Below, piece after piece: positions 1 through 7,901 of a DNA stretch of 64,000 nucleotides. Source of the DNA: Candidatus Methylospira mobilis (GTDB lineage: Bacteria > Pseudomonadota > Gammaproteobacteria > Methylococcales > Methylococcaceae); NCBI RefSeq assembly GCF_009498235.1, contig NZ_CP044205.1, positions 2,357,389 to 2,421,388 of the forward strand, written 5' to 3'. Numbering within the stretch: position 1 is the stretch's first letter; each line of letters opens with the position of its first letter. The position numbers and the translations under genes were made by a program. The notes beneath the pieces are model-generated. The model did not search any database, had not been told where the DNA came from, and saw nothing but the letters and a program-made list of their open reading frames with translations.

Positions 1-1
1 C

Positions 2-166
2 CCGTTTGTGCTGGGCGACGCCGTGGCGCCCCAGGTTATACCGTTGGCGGTCAATTCCGACATGAAAACCGGGGCCGCGTTCTACGCGCGCAACTTTACC
101 TCAGTCAATCCGCACTGCCCGTCTTCCATGGGCTGCGCGATGATCGACGTCTACAACCTGACCTAA
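2..166 (+). CDS. C-terminal fragment of a phage protein, probably structural
   Basis: The window opens inside an open frame that ends with TAA at 164-166; about 54 residues are visible. They include two Cys-containing stretches (NPHCPSSMGC) and end in DVYNLT. I do not recognise the family. The next phage gene starts 13 bases downstream on the same strand and the tail sheath gene follows that, so a head, neck or tail structural role is the likely reading, from context only. Confidence 0.5.
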   Translation, partial: PFVLGDAVAPQVIPLAVNSDMKTGAAFYARNFTSVNPHCPSSMGCAMIDVYNLT

Positions 167-179
167 TATCGAGGCGATC

Positions 180-599
180 ATGTCAAGAATCATTGAAATT
201 GGCGCGCCGGTATCCGGTGAAAAAAGCGCAAACGACGCGTTGAAAGAAGCGTTTGAAGGAGCTGGTTACCCGCTGGATGTAACGATTGAAAGCCACCTGC
301 AACGCGCTATCGCGCTGCCGGAAATCGGGGTCTATTTGCCCGCGTCGAAGAGAACGTTCGCCACCATACGCAATGAGGATGCGTTTCATCGCGCGGTATC
401 CAGCATCGAGCAAATCGCGGCGCTCAACGGTTACCAGAAAATCGTGACCATCGAGGAGGGGCATGCGGACCCGGCCGCGGACGGCGCAGCCGGCGCGGAT
501 GCAACCGAAACAAAGAGTCGAGCCAAAAAACCAGCGAATTCCGGGGCGGATGCGTCCACGCATAACGCATCCGATCCCAATTCCAAGCAAGGAGCATAA
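180..599 (+). CDS. hypothetical phage protein upstream of tail sheath
   Basis: This is a 139-residue protein of unknown family. Residues 1-95 look like a compact mixed alpha/beta domain. The last 45 residues are rich in Ala, Asp, Lys and Ser and look disordered. It ends three bases before the start of the sheath gene, so the two are probably co-translated. Its place suggests a tail-completion or head-tail joining role, but no motif supports that. Confidence 0.6.
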   Translation: MSRIIEIGAPVSGEKSANDALKEAFEGAGYPLDVTIESHLQRAIALPEIGVYLPASKRTFATIRNEDAFHRAVSSIEQIAALNGYQKIVTIEEGHADPAADGAAGADATETKSRAKKPANSGADASTHNASDPNSKQGA

Positions 600-602
600 C
601 CC

Positions 603-2243
603 ATGACCGGAGTGGCTTTTACTCGTCAATTGGGTTCGGAATCGGGAGTCCAGCTCAACCCGCTGAGGGACGAGTCGGAACTCCCAACGCTGGACAACGC
701 GGACCAGACCTTCGCCGTCGCCATGCGCGCCACCCGTGGACGCATCGACAAGCCGTTTGCCGTCAATAGCGGGAACATCGGCAAAAAGCTGGGCAGCGGC
801 GAGTCGATTCGCCTGTCCGCGCTGAACGAAGCGTGGGTTCAGGTATGGGAGGCGGTGAACCGTGGCGCTTACAACGCCATAGTGCAGCGCCTGATAACGA
901 ATGCGGCGGTTATCAAATGGGCTGTGGTCACGCTGCCCGATTCCGCTCCCGATGCCCCGGCGTTTTCGGTATCCGCCATCGATCCGGCGCCGCCCTACCT
1001 GCTCGCCATCAAGCATCTGGAGTGCCATAACGACGGCATTAAACTGGCGTTTCATGCCGATGAATCTCGCTCTGGCGGGGTGCTGACCGAGAATAGCAAG
1101 ATAACGCTGAGAATATTCGATTCTGCCGACATATTGCTCTATGAGTTCCGTGGATCGCTAGATCCCGCCGCCCGCGATGATTTCGGGAATTCAGCGTTTT
1201 TGCCGGATGTCGTGTCCGGGATAACCGACGCGGTGGAAATCGAAGTTGGCGCAACCACCGCGATCGCCATCACCTCGAATGCCTATGGATACGACGCGGC
1301 GGGCAAGGAGAAATGGGTTAAGTCGGACTTGCTGATGTGTTTCGATGAAGGGGGCAAGGCGTACAGCACTCAAGACTACCATAATGCGCGTGATAAACTG
1401 CAGCGCACGCAATTGGGTTATGCCTACATCGCATCGGGCGGCACGCAATCAATCGGACTGATTGCGGCGCTGGCTCAATTATCGTTCGACACCAATAAGC
1501 AGTTCCGCCTCGACATACCCGGAAATTTAACGGTGGAGGAAGCGATTACGTTTAAGGAACAGCTTAATCTGGAAGCCGTTGAAACGGCTCACTTGATACA
1601 TGTGTACTGGGCGCCGCTAAAAAGCGACGATCCGACCGGAGTGAACGGTAAAGGCTATATTGGAACCTCGGCGCTTAATATCGCGTTGTCGTGCCTGCGT
1701 AACGCGCAGGCCAATTCCAAGGGGTTCGCGTCTAAAAACTACCCTATCGCCGGGCGCGAATGGCCGGTACAGCGCACCGGGCTGGTACAGGTCGTCACCC
1801 CTGGCGATCAGGAACTTAGCGCGCTGGCAAAAGCCAGGATCAACCCGGTGATTTTTGAAACATACACCGGCGGTGGGCGCTATGTGTTCAGAGACTCCTT
1901 GACCTGCGCTCCGGTTGAAAACGTCCTCAAAAAACTGATTTCCGTGGTTGAAATGTCCACCAGCATCGACGATGCCGTGACGCGCTACGCAAAGGATGTG
2001 CTGCAACTGCCGATGGACGTATGCATCAAGCGCATGACCGACTTTCTTCAAAATCTGTTCGAGGGGGCTCAGGGCGCAAAATGGATTACCCCGTCGAGCG
2101 ATCCGGCCATGGGCGGTTCCGCGTTCCGTTTTACGGTTCAGCCGAACGCGGCGCGCCCTTACGACACAATGGACTATGCATACTGGCTGCATTATGACGG
2201 AACAAACCGCCAGAGCTATGTAACCCAGACATTAAGCAGGTAA
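603..2243 (+). CDS. contractile tail sheath protein
   Basis: The 546-residue protein has the layout of T4 gp18-type sheath subunits. An N-terminal stretch (about residues 35-80) has the 'rG...KPFAVNS...F/LG' pattern followed by AVNRGAYNAIVQRLI. A long variable middle follows, and a C-terminal domain ends in an aromatic strand (YAYWLHYDGTNRQSYVTQ). Sheath subunits polymerise around the tail tube and contract to drive the tube through the cell envelope. Tube, hub, spike and wedge genes on the same strand agree with a contractile tail. The assignment rests on sequence character and context, not on an alignment. Confidence 0.7.
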   Translation: MTGVAFTRQLGSESGVQLNPLRDESELPTLDNADQTFAVAMRATRGRIDKPFAVNSGNIGKKLGSGESIRLSALNEAWVQVWEAVNRGAYNAIVQRLITNAAVIKWAVVTLPDSAPDAPAFSVSAIDPAPPYLLAIKHLECHNDGIKLAFHADESRSGGVLTENSKITLRIFDSADILLYEFRGSLDPAARDDFGNSAFLPDVVSGITDAVEIEVGATTAIAITSNAYGYDAAGKEKWVKSDLLMCFDEGGKAYSTQDYHNARDKLQRTQLGYAYIASGGTQSIGLIAALAQLSFDTNKQFRLDIPGNLTVEEAITFKEQLNLEAVETAHLIHVYWAPLKSDDPTGVNGKGYIGTSALNIALSCLRNAQANSKGFASKNYPIAGREWPVQRTGLVQVVTPGDQELSALAKARINPVIFETYTGGGRYVFRDSLTCAPVENVLKKLISVVEMSTSIDDAVTRYAKDVLQLPMDVCIKRMTDFLQNLFEGAQGAKWITPSSDPAMGGSAFRFTVQPNAARPYDTMDYAYWLHYDGTNRQSYVTQTLSR

Positions 2244-2248
2244 TACTC

Positions 2249-2941
2249 ATGAGCTTGACTGAAATTTTACGCAGCGCCATGGCGCGCAGCAAAACGCTGG
2301 ACAGTTGCAAGGAAGAAAAAACCGTCGACTCGGCGGACACGCCCGAGCTGGAAGGCGCGGACCAGTACACGTTGAACGACGTGGCGTTAAAAACGGCGGC
2401 AGCCATACAGCAGTGGTGCGAAACCGATGACCTGGATTCCGGGGAAACCTCCGCGAATCGCCTGATGGCGTTGATCGTGGGCATCGCCGATATCAATAAG
2501 GACGGCGACATCACTGATGATGAGGCCGATCTGCTGGATATGGCCCTGAACGCGGCGTGGGATTATCTCGCCTCGAAGGGGGCCGACGAAGAAGACATCG
2601 GCGCGCTGCTGAACGATTGGGACGACGATGCCGCTGACCGCATCCGGGATCTGGTCACCAGCGCCTTGCCGGATGGCGATGACGCGGCTTCCGATGACCT
2701 GAACAGCTTCGTGTTCGGCGTCAGCCAGGAACCGGCGCTGGATGCCGTCTACAGAAACAAGGTAGCCATTCGCGGCGGTAAAAAGGTGCGCATACACAAG
2801 CGCATCTCAGGAACCGTGCATTTATCGGCCAAGCAAAAAGTGGCCGTGCGCAAAATGCTGATGAAAAGCCACTCTTCCACGGCGCAGATGCACCGGATGA
2901 AGTCGGTGCGCGTCCGTGGGCAATTTGGGATGAAGGTTTAA
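2249..2941 (+). CDS. phage protein with a canonical EF-hand loop
   Basis: The 230-residue protein starts five bases after the sheath gene. Around residues 81-92 it carries DINKDGDITDDE, a perfect 12-residue EF-hand calcium loop with Asp/Asn at positions 1, 3 and 5, Gly at 6, Ile at 8 and Glu at 12. The middle of the protein is very acidic. The last 60 residues are strongly basic (HKRISGTVHLSAKQK and onward). A small tail structural protein or assembly factor whose folding depends on calcium is possible. No known phage family was recognised, so the function is open. Confidence 0.6.
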   Translation: MSLTEILRSAMARSKTLDSCKEEKTVDSADTPELEGADQYTLNDVALKTAAAIQQWCETDDLDSGETSANRLMALIVGIADINKDGDITDDEADLLDMALNAAWDYLASKGADEEDIGALLNDWDDDAADRIRDLVTSALPDGDDAASDDLNSFVFGVSQEPALDAVYRNKVAIRGGKKVRIHKRISGTVHLSAKQKVAVRKMLMKSHSSTAQMHRMKSVRVRGQFGMKV

Positions 2942-2944
2942 TGG

Positions 2945-3703
2945 ATGGTCCTTGGCGCGCTGTCATCGCTGTGGGGCGAATTATCGCCGCACCTGATCGC
3001 CAGTTTTTTTGAGGTTGATCGAAGCGGCGCGCGTATGGGCTCCGGCGCGGAGGTAAAAGCGCCGCTGACGGATTCGAATCTGGAGGCTACGCTTAACTGG
3101 CAAAGCCCGTTCGAGCAGGCCGGGCCTGAGTCAAAGGCTCCGGCTCTACTGGCCATGCTGCAATCCGGAGCCTTGCAGCCCATTATGGATGTAATGCTTG
3201 GAAAAGCTGCCAATGCAACCGGCATCGATGTGTCGGGAGCGCAACAGAAATCCAACGCCTTTCTTAAGCAATTCGACGGCAGAACCGGCATCACCAAGCT
3301 GAATTCCACACAGGTTTTTACCGGCATGCCGCCGGTAAAAATATCGGTCACCGCGCTATTTCGGGCATGGCGGGATGCTATTTCGGAAGTTGAGGCTCCA
3401 GTTGATCAGCTTTGGGATTGGGCGCTTCCGCAAGAGCTATCGAAAGACGGCGCTATCGTCGGTAGCCTGAAGGCGGCAAGCGGGGAACAAAGCGCGCTGG
3501 ATGCGTTACTGCCCTCGCACGCACCGACCATGATCGGCGTGACGTATAAGGGGCGGACCTATGCGCCGCTGGTAATCGAGTCAATCGGCTACCCCATAAG
3601 CTCGCCCATTTCATCAAGCGGCAATTATGTCGAGCTATCCGTACCCATGACGCTGTGCACGCTGACCGCGTGGGATCGAAACGACCGGAAAAAAACCCGT
3701 TAA
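2945..3703 (+). CDS. probable baseplate or tail-tube-associated protein
   Basis: The protein is 252 residues. The start chosen is ATG 2945, because another ATG at 2941 that overlaps the previous stop lies in a different frame. Residues about 120-160 hold the block TGMPPVKISVTALFRAW followed by EVEAPVDQLWDWALPQEL. That style of block occurs in proteins joining the tube to the baseplate in contractile phages (T4 gp48/gp54-like), but this is my impression and not a demonstrated homology. The C-terminal half is beta-rich. Confidence 0.5.
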   Translation: MVLGALSSLWGELSPHLIASFFEVDRSGARMGSGAEVKAPLTDSNLEATLNWQSPFEQAGPESKAPALLAMLQSGALQPIMDVMLGKAANATGIDVSGAQQKSNAFLKQFDGRTGITKLNSTQVFTGMPPVKISVTALFRAWRDAISEVEAPVDQLWDWALPQELSKDGAIVGSLKAASGEQSALDALLPSHAPTMIGVTYKGRTYAPLVIESIGYPISSPISSSGNYVELSVPMTLCTLTAWDRNDRKKTR

Positions 3704-3719
3704 TTTATGTGAGAAACAC

Positions 3720-4505
3720 ATGATTTACATACCGCCACTCAGAACAAAACGCCTCACGGTACAGCTCAAGGAGCTGTCCATTATGGATAGCATCGCGCTG
3801 GCCGGAATGCCTATCGCGCACGAGCAATCCAACATAACGCAGTTCCTGCGGCGCGCCACGGACAGCGCCAACGGCATCGATCCCGCCTTATGGACGGTTC
3901 AGGAGCGCCTATTGGCGGTTTGCCACTATATTGCCGCGGTAGCCGATGACGGCCCTGATTTTTCAGTCGGCGCTGCGGCGCATTATTCCGATTACCTGGA
4001 TGGCGAAGTCGATATCACCGGCGATGGAAAACCGCTGCCGGCCGGTGAGCTGTCCGGCGATAACTGGTCCATCCGGCATCTGACCGGCTGGTCCGCCGAG
4101 GTCATCGAACGCCTGGAAGGGGAAATACCGGGTCTTTCTGCAAGAGCGCATTGGCTGTTGGGCGCCATGGCCGCGCAACTGGTGCGCGACTCGGAGGAAA
4201 TCAACGATGAGTTTACCGATGAATGGCTGCTGGAGCGCATGCGGATCATGGCGGCGTTCCCGGAAAGTGACTTCATCGCGTTGAGCGCGATATTCATGGA
4301 GGGCAAGGCGACGCTGCATCACCTGATGCGCATCGAGTTCGGCGACGACGGCGGCATCGTGGTACTGCCGAAGGAGGGCGGCCTGTTACCGCCCGCCCGA
4401 TTTCGCCTATATTCCTGCCTCTCAACGTTCGCGCGCGGAATGGGCGGAAAACCTGACGAATCTGGCGATCAGCGTCAGTCTATTCTCTTCGACACCGCTG
4501 CATGA
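3720..4505 (+). CDS. probable tail or baseplate assembly chaperone, zero-frame product
   Basis: This is a 261-residue protein. The N-terminal part (KRLTVQLKELSIMDSIALAGM) and the helical middle (AHWLLGAMAAQLV) resemble small cytoplasmic tail-assembly proteins more than virion components. From about residue 203 onward a second long open frame overlaps it. The last 35 residues of the zero frame (after LLPP) look less protein-like than the sequence in the overlapping frame. This is the layout of tail chaperone genes that use programmed frameshifting to make a longer product. ATG 3783 is an alternative start. Confidence 0.5.
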   Translation: MIYIPPLRTKRLTVQLKELSIMDSIALAGMPIAHEQSNITQFLRRATDSANGIDPALWTVQERLLAVCHYIAAVADDGPDFSVGAAAHYSDYLDGEVDITGDGKPLPAGELSGDNWSIRHLTGWSAEVIERLEGEIPGLSARAHWLLGAMAAQLVRDSEEINDEFTDEWLLERMRIMAAFPESDFIALSAIFMEGKATLHHLMRIEFGDDGGIVVLPKEGGLLPPARFRLYSCLSTFARGMGGKPDESGDQRQSILFDTAA

Positions 4506-4677
4506 GGCGTTGCGGCTCACGAGCAACCAGGCATCCCACTTCTTTGAGTCCAAGGCATTTACCGACTATAGGAAAAATCGCGACGCCGAGATGAAAATAC
4601 AGGTGGCGGTCGTTAACCGGCTGAATGACGTGGTCAAGTCGGTGGGCATACTGGCGAAGGTGATGAGTAAACGGTAA
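4396..4677 (+). CDS. frameshifted C-terminal extension of the tail chaperone
   Basis: The +1 frame relative to the upstream gene is open from about 4327 to the TAA at 4675-4677 and has no ATG or GTG start at a sensible place. The product reads like real protein from PPDFAYIPASQRSRAEW through the helical stretch TDYRKNRDAEMKIQVAVVN. A +1 slip at the proline codon CCC (4392-4394, followed by G) would join LLPP to PDFAY with no junk residues and give a fusion of about 318 residues. Alternatives are a separate gene starting at TTG 4510, or a real or sequencing-derived frameshift mutation. Confidence 0.45.
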   Translation, partial: PDFAYIPASQRSRAEWAENLTNLAISVSLFSSTPLHEALRLTSNQASHFFESKAFTDYRKNRDAEMKIQVAVVNRLNDVVKSVGILAKVMSKR

Positions 4678-4682
4678 CGATA

Positions 4683-5120
4683 ATGGAAATGAACAATGTC
4701 GAAACAATGCTGGCCGGCGGCGCGGGCGGCATCACCGTAACCGGTTTTTTATTCTGGTCGGTGCGCCGCATGTTCCGGCAGTACTCGACCGAGATCACAG
4801 AGAAGCGCAAGGACGAAGCCGAGGCGGCGCTTTTTACCAATCTGCGCGCGGAGATAACGCGCATGGGCGAGGATATTCTCAAAATCAAGGAAGCGCATCG
4901 GCAGGAAAAGCATGCGCTTGACCGGCGCATTGAGGCGCTGGAACATAAAGTAGCGACGCTAAACGGCCAGCGCAACCGCACAAAACAGATCGCGGTGGAC
5001 GGATACCGCAGTTGCGCGAAAGGAAGCTGCCAGCATCAACCGGACACGCTGGGCAAGTTCAACCAGATCATCGACCACGGCGATCCTAATAAGGAGTGGG
5101 ATTTTAAAACCGCTCCATAG
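4683..5120 (+). CDS. small membrane-anchored coiled-coil phage protein
   Basis: In this 145-residue protein the N-terminus has a glycine-rich hydrophobic segment (residues about 9-26, GGAGGITVTGFLFWSV) that fits one membrane span. Residues 45-95 are heptad-like and charged (ILKIKEAHRQEKHALDRRI), predicting a coiled coil. The C-terminus has two Cys. The layout is like inner-membrane spanins (Rz) or small phage exclusion proteins. No overlapping outer-membrane lipoprotein frame was seen, so the spanin reading is weak. Confidence 0.5.
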   Translation: MEMNNVETMLAGGAGGITVTGFLFWSVRRMFRQYSTEITEKRKDEAEAALFTNLRAEITRMGEDILKIKEAHRQEKHALDRRIEALEHKVATLNGQRNRTKQIAVDGYRSCAKGSCQHQPDTLGKFNQIIDHGDPNKEWDFKTAP

Positions 5121-5195
5121 ATTGACAGTAATTGCAGAGTGCAGCAGAATAATTAGCCGTAACATAGCCGCCTCAGTCATTCTGGAGTAACCACC

Positions 5196-5468
5196 ATGTA
5201 CCGCCTCGGCTGGCCTCTGTCCACATTTCTTGCATCACTCGGCATCCCGCTGCTGGTTAAAATTATTGTTTTTTATGACGATGAAGCGCATGTTTATGTT
5301 GCGACAAGTCCGGATGTAAAGGGGCTGGTCGTAGAATCCAGCGACTTTGAGGAACTCAAGCGCGAGATTACAGATTTGGTTCCCGAGCTGCTGTCGCTTA
5401 ACCGGCCCAATCTACGCTCAAAACCCGCAACAGACCTGACGTTTACCCAGCATCTTTCCCATGCATGA
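5196..5468 (+). CDS. DUF1902/HicB-like antitoxin
   Basis: The 90-residue protein has a DUF1902-type core: VKIIVFYDDEAHVYVATSPD followed by GLVVES and a helical segment (FEELKREITDLVPELL). It fits the partial RNase H-like fold of HicB antitoxins, which bind and block HicA. It overlaps the next gene by four bases. The first 18 residues are hydrophobic and atypical, so the native start may be downstream; no other ATG offers one, and a rarer start codon is possible. Confidence 0.7.
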   Translation: MYRLGWPLSTFLASLGIPLLVKIIVFYDDEAHVYVATSPDVKGLVVESSDFEELKREITDLVPELLSLNRPNLRSKPATDLTFTQHLSHA

Positions 5469-5656
5469 ATGGCTACGAGAAGCAGGTTAAAGCGCTGCTG
5501 CTCCAAGCCGGTTGCAAACTGATACGCTCTGGAAAAGGATCGCACGAAATCTGGCAATGTCCAAATGGCGTGAATGTTACGGTAAACCACGCCTGCAAAT
5601 CCCGTCATACAGCAAACAGCATCTTACAGGCTGCGGGTATCAAGTTCAGATTTTGA
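5465..5656 (+). CDS. hicA: HicA-family mRNA interferase toxin
   Basis: At 63 residues this is the usual HicA length. It has the conserved double-stranded-RNA-binding-like core: helix VKALLLQAG, the strand CKLIRSGKGSHEIW with the catalytic His, and a C-terminal helix (ANSILQAAGI). HicA cleaves mRNA independently of the ribosome and is held inactive by its partner. The start overlaps the antitoxin stop (ATGA), so the order is antitoxin then toxin. Inside a prophage it may act in stabilisation or abortive infection. The antirepressor remnant begins right at its stop codon. Confidence 0.85.
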   Translation: MNGYEKQVKALLLQAGCKLIRSGKGSHEIWQCPNGVNVTVNHACKSRHTANSILQAAGIKFRF

Positions 5657-6364
5657 GCCGCGTCCCTGCGGCTGGATTACCCGGTTCACCAAGCCTTGCT
5701 CAACTCCTCCACGCAGAAGCGCCGCGCCTTTTCTCGGTACTGAGGCGACAGGTTCATGGTGCGCAAAAACGTCGCCATCAGCGCGGGCATGGTGGCGATG
5801 CCTTCGGATATCGAGGTCAGGCCCAAGGTGGACAGGTATTCGTCCACCAGCTCGCGCGTTAGCGGCTGGATGTTGCTCTGGCCGTTTTCGATGGTCAGCA
5901 GGTAGTGATTACGTCCGGCAGCCGAAGGGAGAACCCTACCCAGTAACCGCTCCCCTATTGTCTGGAGTATGCGCGCAGCGGCATACTGCACGCGCCTGAT
6001 TGATCCCAACTCGATATCCCTGCAATGCGCCCATAGGGTTTCGTTTGGCAGCAGTATCAACTCAATCGCCATTTGGTCTTGCGGGCTGGCATTGCAGTAA
6101 TGCTCGAATAGGGATTGTTTGAGGGATGCGTCCGGGGTTGCTTCCTGAGCGGGAATAAACTCACCTTCCAGCGGCAGCCGCGCAACCAGCGAGCAAACAT
6201 CGGTAAACGACTCGGCGGGAACCTCTTTGTAACTGCATCCGAACTTGGACTTGATCGACGACCAGCACTTGATGGCGGCCTTGGCGTGTTTGTCTTGCGG
6301 AAGTTCGGCGACGCGGGATTTGACCAGCGCCTTGATGACGTCCTGCTGGTCTGGCGTCAGGCAG
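5656..6364. repeat. 709-bp direct repeat, copy 1 (antirepressor 3' part)
   Basis: This block matches 19977-20685 over the same length with no insertions or deletions that I can see and only scattered substitutions. It begins at the hicA stop (agccgcgtccctgcggctgg) and ends at caggcag. Both copies carry the C-terminal two thirds of a P22-type antirepressor on the minus strand. Confidence 0.9.
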
Positions 6365-6369
6365 ATCAA
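5686..6369 (-). pseudogene. truncated antirepressor copy lacking the P22_AR_N domain
   Basis: The readable frame (227 residues) matches the C-terminal part of the 354-residue antirepressor at 20007-21071, from LTPDQQDVIKALVKSRVAEL to the C-terminus. The N-terminal P22_AR_N domain is missing. Upstream of 6369 the sequence stops matching and has no replacement start region of phage antirepressor type. It could still make a free C-terminal domain from the ATG at 6369, but a recombination remnant is the simpler reading. Confidence 0.75.
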
Positions 6370-6456
6370 ATTTCCCCCTCAGTCTTATTGCTTCTTTTCT
6401 GACATTTACAATGCTAATCGGTTGAACTAAATAACCTCGAAGTTGATAACTCTCCA

Positions 6457-6813
6457 TTAATCCTCTTCTTTCTTCGCTCCCAACAAATCCGCAAGTTTAG
6501 CAAGAGTTTCCGCGTCAAAACTCGATCTGGCAAAACCGGCGATTAACATCTGCTGCTGCGGGTCGCATCCTTCCAGCGACACGCTTTTGTTTGCCATATC
6601 CGCGTAAACCCCTAAATCTTTAACCATAACGCCGCGCTCTTCAAAAAACTGGGTGGTTTTTTTTACCCACTCTTCGGGAATTTTTTTTCTTCCGGTTTCC
6701 ATGGCACTAAGAAAGGCCGGTGATACTTCGAGACTTTCAGCCATGGTGGACAAGGTTTCATGGGCATCCAGTCTGGCCTTTCTGACAGCTCTTCCAAAGT
6801 CAGTAAGCCTCAT
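6457..6813 (-). CDS. XRE-family helix-turn-helix regulator
   Basis: The protein is 118 residues. Residues 1-60 form an XRE helix-turn-helix: LTDFGRAVRKARLDAHETL, TMAESLEVSPAFLSAMETG, then RKKIPEEW. The C-terminal part has a helical segment (DAETLAKLADLLGAKKEED). It is transcribed away from the lysis genes. A strong sigma70-type promoter and a perfect 6-4-6 inverted repeat lie directly upstream, so autoregulation is likely. It could be the prophage repressor or a local accessory regulator; its small size without a peptidase domain favours the second. Confidence 0.8.
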   Translation of the reverse strand: MRLTDFGRAVRKARLDAHETLSTMAESLEVSPAFLSAMETGRKKIPEEWVKKTTQFFEERGVMVKDLGVYADMANKSVSLEGCDPQQQMLIAGFARSSFDAETLAKLADLLGAKKEED

Positions 6814-6848
6814 TTTTTCAATCTCCCCTTTAGTTTGTTACACATTAC

Positions 6849-6864
6849 GGATCAATCATGATCC
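6849..6864. promoter_or_regulatory. candidate operator for the XRE regulator
   Basis: GGATCA-ATCA-TGATCC is a perfect inverted repeat lying between the -10 box of the regulator promoter and its coding sequence. That is where an autorepressor operator is expected. Binding by this regulator is inferred. Confidence 0.5.
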
Positions 6865-6873
6865 TGAGACGCG

Positions 6874-6901
6874 ATTATACCTATCCGCACAACAATTTCA
6901 A
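6874..6901 (-). promoter_or_regulatory. sigma70-type promoter of the XRE regulator
   Basis: On the minus strand TTGAAA (6901-6896) and TATAAT (6879-6874) are separated by 16 bases. This is close to the consensus and points at the regulator gene starting at 6813. Confidence 0.6.
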
Positions 6902-6937
6902 CCGTTTTGGTTAAAATTTTTTAACATGCGGTTCTTC

Positions 6938-6980
6938 CTGTCAATCGTGAACCTTATACGCTCCCCCAACTATCAAAAAC
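6938..6980. repeat. possible third copy of the cargo-upstream element
   Basis: CTGTCAAT, then TTATACGCTCCC, CAA and CAAAAACTA occur in the same order and spacing as in the elements at 21276-21347 and 23376-23448. The match is partial and the copy lies upstream of the lysozyme gene. Confidence 0.35.
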
Positions 6981-7014
6981 TAAGGTAGCCCGATATTGCA
7001 CGCATACCATTCAA

Positions 7015-7062
7015 AACCGGAAAACAGCGCAAAAACCGCCCTACCCCACACTCAAAACTACC
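7015..7062 (+). repeat. AAACCGGAAAAC leader repeat, copy 1
   Basis: The segment begins AAACCGGAAAACAGCGCAAA and shares the order AAACCGGAAAAC, GCAAAAACC, CTACC, TCAAAACTA with 8455-8502. Both lie just upstream of a phage gene. The third, weaker copy at 12884 shares mainly the first block. Confidence 0.5.
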
Positions 7063-7088
7063 CCCTGATAACTACATCAGGTGGGCAT

Positions 7089-7619
7089 ATGACCAAACAC
7101 AGACAGGTATGCGACGCTGCCGTCGCTATCATTAAAAAATTCGAGTCCCTGCATGACGGCGATCTGAGTCATGTCGGGCTACAGCCCAAAATGGACCCGA
7201 TTGGCATCTGGACTGAGGGCTGGGGTCACGCGATGCGTGATCCGGCTACCGGTAAATTTCTCAAGGGTGCTGAAAACAAGGCAAAGGCCTACCGGTTGCA
7301 CAGCATCAGCGACGAAGATCAGGCCAATGCTGTCCTGGACGAAGACTTGGCCGAGTTCTCCGATCACATTGCCACGCTGATCAAGGTTGATGTCAGTGAC
7401 GACCAATTCGGCGCATTGGTCAGCTTTGCGTACAACGTGGGCTACGGCAAGGGTGGGTTGGGTGATTCAACGCTGCTCAAGTTGCTGAATGCCGGAAACT
7501 ACATTGGCGCTGCCGACCAGTTTCCGCGCTGGAATAAATCCGGTGGCAAGGTACTTAACGGGCTTGTGAAAAGACGGGATTCCGAGCGTCTTCTGTTCCT
7601 GGATGGAACTTCTTCCTAA
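7089..7619 (+). CDS. endolysin, glycoside hydrolase family 24 lysozyme
   Basis: The start chosen is ATG 7089, which has AGGTGGG a few bases upstream; an upstream in-frame start at 6996 would add 31 poorly conserved residues. The 176-residue product has the T4-type muramidase layout: catalytic Glu in IIKKFESLHDGD, then an IGIWTEGWGH strand, then the C-terminal fold-completing block (VSDDQFGALVSFAYNVG, FPRWNKSGGKVLNGLVKRR). It cleaves the beta-1,4 bond of peptidoglycan to release phage. No signal peptide or SAR segment is seen, so export would need a holin, and the next gene is a candidate. Confidence 0.85.
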   Translation: MTKHRQVCDAAVAIIKKFESLHDGDLSHVGLQPKMDPIGIWTEGWGHAMRDPATGKFLKGAENKAKAYRLHSISDEDQANAVLDEDLAEFSDHIATLIKVDVSDDQFGALVSFAYNVGYGKGGLGDSTLLKLLNAGNYIGAADQFPRWNKSGGKVLNGLVKRRDSERLLFLDGTSS

Positions 7620-7630
7620 GCGGGTACATC

Positions 7631-7891
7631 ATGAGCATTCTATTTTTCACGTTGATTGGGGCCTCCGGCCTCATTGCGCACTGGTGTAAACGCTGGCTGC
7701 GCGAACAAACCACGGCATCGCTGCTCGACTATTACCTGAAATACAACCGGCGCGCGACGGCGGCAACCGCCATTACATTTTCGGGCGCGCTATTCGGGTT
7801 TTTATCGAGCAGCCCCGAGCTTACGCCCGTAACGGCCTACGCCGTGTTTTTAACCGGTTACGGCATTGATTCTGCCATAAACGCTGAGTGA
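7631..7891 (+). CDS. small two-span membrane protein, candidate holin
   Basis: The 86-residue protein has hydrophobic segments at about residues 3-17 and 45-75 (ATAITFSGALFGFL and VTAYAVFLTGYGI), separated by a basic loop (RWLREQTTASLLDYYLKYNRR). It lies 11 bases after the endolysin gene, the classical place for a holin. No holin family signature was recognised, so the call rests on size, topology and context. Confidence 0.55.
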   Translation: MSILFFTLIGASGLIAHWCKRWLREQTTASLLDYYLKYNRRATAATAITFSGALFGFLSSSPELTPVTAYAVFLTGYGIDSAINAE

Positions 7892-7901
7892 GGCAGTAAA
7901 G

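Noticed and set aside
183..1055. Minus-strand frame of 290 codons
   Set aside because: It spans two plus-strand phage genes, is Arg-rich and looks like a composition shadow.
4959..5180. Overlapping outer-membrane spanin partner for the coiled-coil membrane protein
   Set aside because: No plus-strand frame with a lipobox was found; the minus-strand frame here has no support.
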